Shown one piece after another: positions 62,239-64,000 of a DNA stretch of 64,000 nt (position 1 is its first letter; each line of letters starts with the position of its first letter). The notes beneath the pieces were generated by a model. The model was not told the origin of the DNA, ran no database searches, and saw nothing but the letters and a program-made list of their open reading frames with translations. The translations under genes and the position numbers were made by a program. The stretch covers positions 970,001-1,034,000 of the forward strand of contig CP041667.1 in NCBI GenBank assembly GCA_007361935.1, read 5' to 3'. This DNA comes from Lachnospiraceae bacterium KGMB03038. GTDB lineage: Bacteria > Bacillota > Clostridia > Lachnospirales > Lachnospiraceae.

Positions 62239-64000
62239 ATGGCAAAATGGGTCTATATGTTCACAGAAGGTAACGCGACCATGAGAAACCTTCTTGGTGG
62301 AAAAGGCGCAAACCTCGCAGAGATGACAGGCCTTGGACTCCCGGTTCCACAGGGATTCACGGTAACGACAGAGGCTTGTACGCAGTATTATGAAGATGGC
62401 AGACAGATCAACGACGAGATCATGGGGCAGATCATGGAAGCCATGACCAAACTGGAAGAGATCACCGGAAAGAAATTTGGAGACAAAGAGAACCCGCTTC
62501 TCGTTTCTGTTCGTTCTGGCGCGAGAGCTTCTATGCCTGGTATGATGGACACGATTTTGAACCTTGGCCTGAATGAAGAAGTTGTTGAGACGCTGGCAGA
62601 GGCTTCCGGCAATCCGCGCTGGGCTTGGGACTGCTATAGAAGATTTATCCAGATGTACTCCGACGTTGTTATGGAAGTCGGAAAGAAATATTTTGAAGAG
62701 CTCATCGACAAGATGAAAGAAGAAAAAGGCGTAACACAGGACGTTGAACTGACCGCAGAAGATCTGAAGACTCTGGCAGGCCAGTTCAAGGCTGAGTACA
62801 AAGAGAAGATTGGGGATGATTTCCCATCTGACGCGAAAGAACAGTTGATGGGCGCTGTAAAAGCGGTATTCCGTTCCTGGGACAACCCAAGAGCAAATGT
62901 ATACCGTCGTGACAACGATATCCCATATTCTTGGGGAACCGCTGTCAACGTACAGATGATGGCATTTGGCAACATGGGAGACGACTGCGGTACAGGCGTT
63001 GCGTTCACTCGTGACCCAGCTACAGGAGAAAACGGACTGTTTGGAGAGTTCCTGACAAATGCTCAGGGCGAGGACGTTGTTGCCGGAGTTCGTACTCCTA
63101 TGCATATTTCCGAGATGGAAGAGAAGTTCCCGGAAGCGTTTACACAGTTCAAAGATGTGTGCAAGACTTTGGAGACGCACTACAGAGATATGCAGGATAT
63201 GGAGTTCACCGTTGAGCACGGCAAGCTGTACATGCTGCAGACAAGAAATGGTAAGAGAACGGCGAAAGCTGCCCTGAAGATTGCCTGCGACCTGGTAGAC
63301 GAAGGCATGAGAACAGAGGAAGAAGCAGTTGCTATGATTGATCCAAGAAACCTGGATTCTCTGCTTCATCCGCAGTTTGACGCTGACGCTCTGAAGAAAG
63401 CCACTCCAATGGGAAAAGCTCTTGGAGCATCTCCTGGAGCTGCTTGCGGTAAGATCGTATTTACAGCAGATGACGCGGTAGAGTGGGCAGAAAGAGGCGA
63501 GAAGGTTGTTCTGGTGCGTCTGGAGACCTCCCCGGAAGATATCACAGGTATGAAATCTGCTCAGGGTATCCTGACCGTTCGCGGCGGTATGACCTCTCAC
63601 GCAGCCGTTGTTGCACGTGGAATGGGAACATGCTGTGTATCCGGCTGCGGCGATATCGTAATGGACGAAGCAAATAAGAAATTCACACTTGGCGGAAAAG
63701 AATTCCACGAAGGAGATCCAATCTCTTTGGATGGATCTACAGGAAATATCTACGATGGAATCATCCCAACGGTAGACGCTACTATCGCAGGTGAGTTCGG
63801 ACGGATCATGGGATGGGCTGACAAGTACAGAAGACTGAAAGTCCGCACCAACGCAGATACACCGGCTGATGCTAAGAAAGCCGTTGAGCTGGGCGCGGAA
63901 GGAATCGGTCTTTGCCGTACCGAGCATATGTTCTTCGGCGAGGGCAGAATCGATGCGTTCCGTGAGATGATCTGCTCTGAGACAGAGGAAGAAAGAGAGA
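62239..64000 (+). CDS. ppdK: Pyruvate, phosphate dikinase (cut by the window end)
   Basis: PPDK interconverts pyruvate, ATP and phosphate with PEP, AMP and pyrophosphate. In Clostridia it serves glycolysis or gluconeogenesis. The first 587 residues are present. They include the N-terminal ATP-grasp domain (MAKWVYMFTEGNATMRNLLGG; VRSGARASMPGMMDTILNLG; GTGVAFTRDPATGE). The central phosphohistidine domain has the catalytic His at about 454 in GGMTSHAAVVARG. The C-terminal PEP-binding barrel has begun (RTEHMFF). AGGAGGT lies 8 bases before the ATG. A long open frame on the opposite strand here is a by-product of codon bias. Confidence 0.97.
   Translation, partial: MAKWVYMFTEGNATMRNLLGGKGANLAEMTGLGLPVPQGFTVTTEACTQYYEDGRQINDEIMGQIMEAMTKLEEITGKKFGDKENPLLVSVRSGARASMPGMMDTILNLGLNEEVVETLAEASGNPRWAWDCYRRFIQMYSDVVMEVGKKYFEELIDKMKEEKGVTQDVELTAEDLKTLAGQFKAEYKEKIGDDFPSDAKEQLMGAVKAVFRSWDNPRANVYRRDNDIPYSWGTAVNVQMMAFGNMGDDCGTGVAFTRDPATGENGLFGEFLTNAQGEDVVAGVRTPMHISEMEEKFPEAFTQFKDVCKTLETHYRDMQDMEFTVEHGKLYMLQTRNGKRTAKAALKIACDLVDEGMRTEEEAVAMIDPRNLDSLLHPQFDADALKKATPMGKALGASPGAACGKIVFTADDAVEWAERGEKVVLVRLETSPEDITGMKSAQGILTVRGGMTSHAAVVARGMGTCCVSGCGDIVMDEANKKFTLGGKEFHEGDPISLDGSTGNIYDGIIPTVDATIAGEFGRIMGWADKYRRLKVRTNADTPADAKKAVELGAEGIGLCRTEHMFFGEGRIDAFREMICSETEEERE

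Noticed and set aside
62230..63927. A 565-codon open frame on the minus strand opposite ppdK
   Set aside because: It mirrors the codon bias of ppdK, has no ribosome-binding site, encodes a Cys/His/Ser-rich product without motifs, and ppdK itself is unmistakable.

Overview
The window reads as a chromosomal segment of a strictly anaerobic Clostridia bacterium, most likely a gut Lachnospiraceae. The grounds are mid-range GC, strong AGGAGG ribosome-binding sites, a long-form HPF, a class III fructose bisphosphatase, pyruvate:ferredoxin oxidoreductase, pyruvate phosphate dikinase, an indolepyruvate oxidoreductase, a lysine riboswitch, and tig-clpP-clpX-lon-engB and era-yqzL-recO-glyS gene orders. 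The genus cannot be fixed from sequence reading alone. No rRNA, tRNA, CRISPR array or prophage was seen. The last gene (ppdK) runs off the right edge.

Layout. 0.1-4.8 kb: yigZ, convergent hpf, a PsiE-like membrane protein with typA, and a tandem-OB protein. 4.9-8.6 kb: dapA, dapB, fbp. 8.7-10.2 kb: a small lipoprotein and a membrane protein. 10.3-14.8 kb: iorA-iorB-paaK (aryl-pyruvate oxidation) followed by a eukaryotic-type hisA. 14.8-18.6 kb: a large XRE regulator, a PLP aminotransferase and two small membrane proteins. 18.6-26.2 kb: a structured intergenic region, then secA, prfB (with programmed +1 frameshift), hom, a phosphoglycerate-mutase-like candidate homoserine kinase, and lysC. 26.2-27.9 kb: an XRE regulator, a CYTH protein and a DJ-1/PfpI protein. 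28-34.3 kb: tig, clpP, clpX, lon, engB. 34.3-39.2 kb: an AI-2E-family permease and nifJ. 39.4-44.6 kb: an ECF-type importer (S, fused A-A, T), a PHP hydrolase and an RpiR-type regulator. 44.6-46.5 kb: a lysine riboswitch and an NhaC-family transporter. 46.6-54.2 kb: an M16C protease, era, yqzL, recO, glyS and an unknown protein. 54.3-59.7 kb: two tandem sstT copies (minus strand), divergent tdh-kbl. 59.7-60.7 kb: a REP-associated tyrosine transposase with inverted flanks. 60.7-64 kb: an M18 aminopeptidase and ppdK.

How the genes work together. Aspartate-family metabolism recurs: lysC, hom and a candidate homoserine kinase; dapA and dapB for lysine; an L-box-controlled probable lysine transporter; and serine/threonine uptake (sstT twice) beside threonine breakdown to glycine and acetyl-CoA (tdh-kbl). 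Ferredoxin-linked oxidation of 2-oxoacids appears twice (iorAB, nifJ), and ppdK with fbp points to pyruvate/PEP cycling and gluconeogenesis. Protein quality control and export are covered by tig, clpXP, lon and secA.

The most unusual signal is a 57-bp REP-like element (hairpin plus TGTACCC) present three times with identical internal spacing. Two copies flank the RAYT transposase in inverted orientation inside 75-bp ends, and one lies alone 24 kb away. Other notable points are a possible translational switch ahead of the uncharacterised ECF cluster, a possible structured RNA before secA, and a hairpin placed between the Shine-Dalgarno and start of the second sstT.
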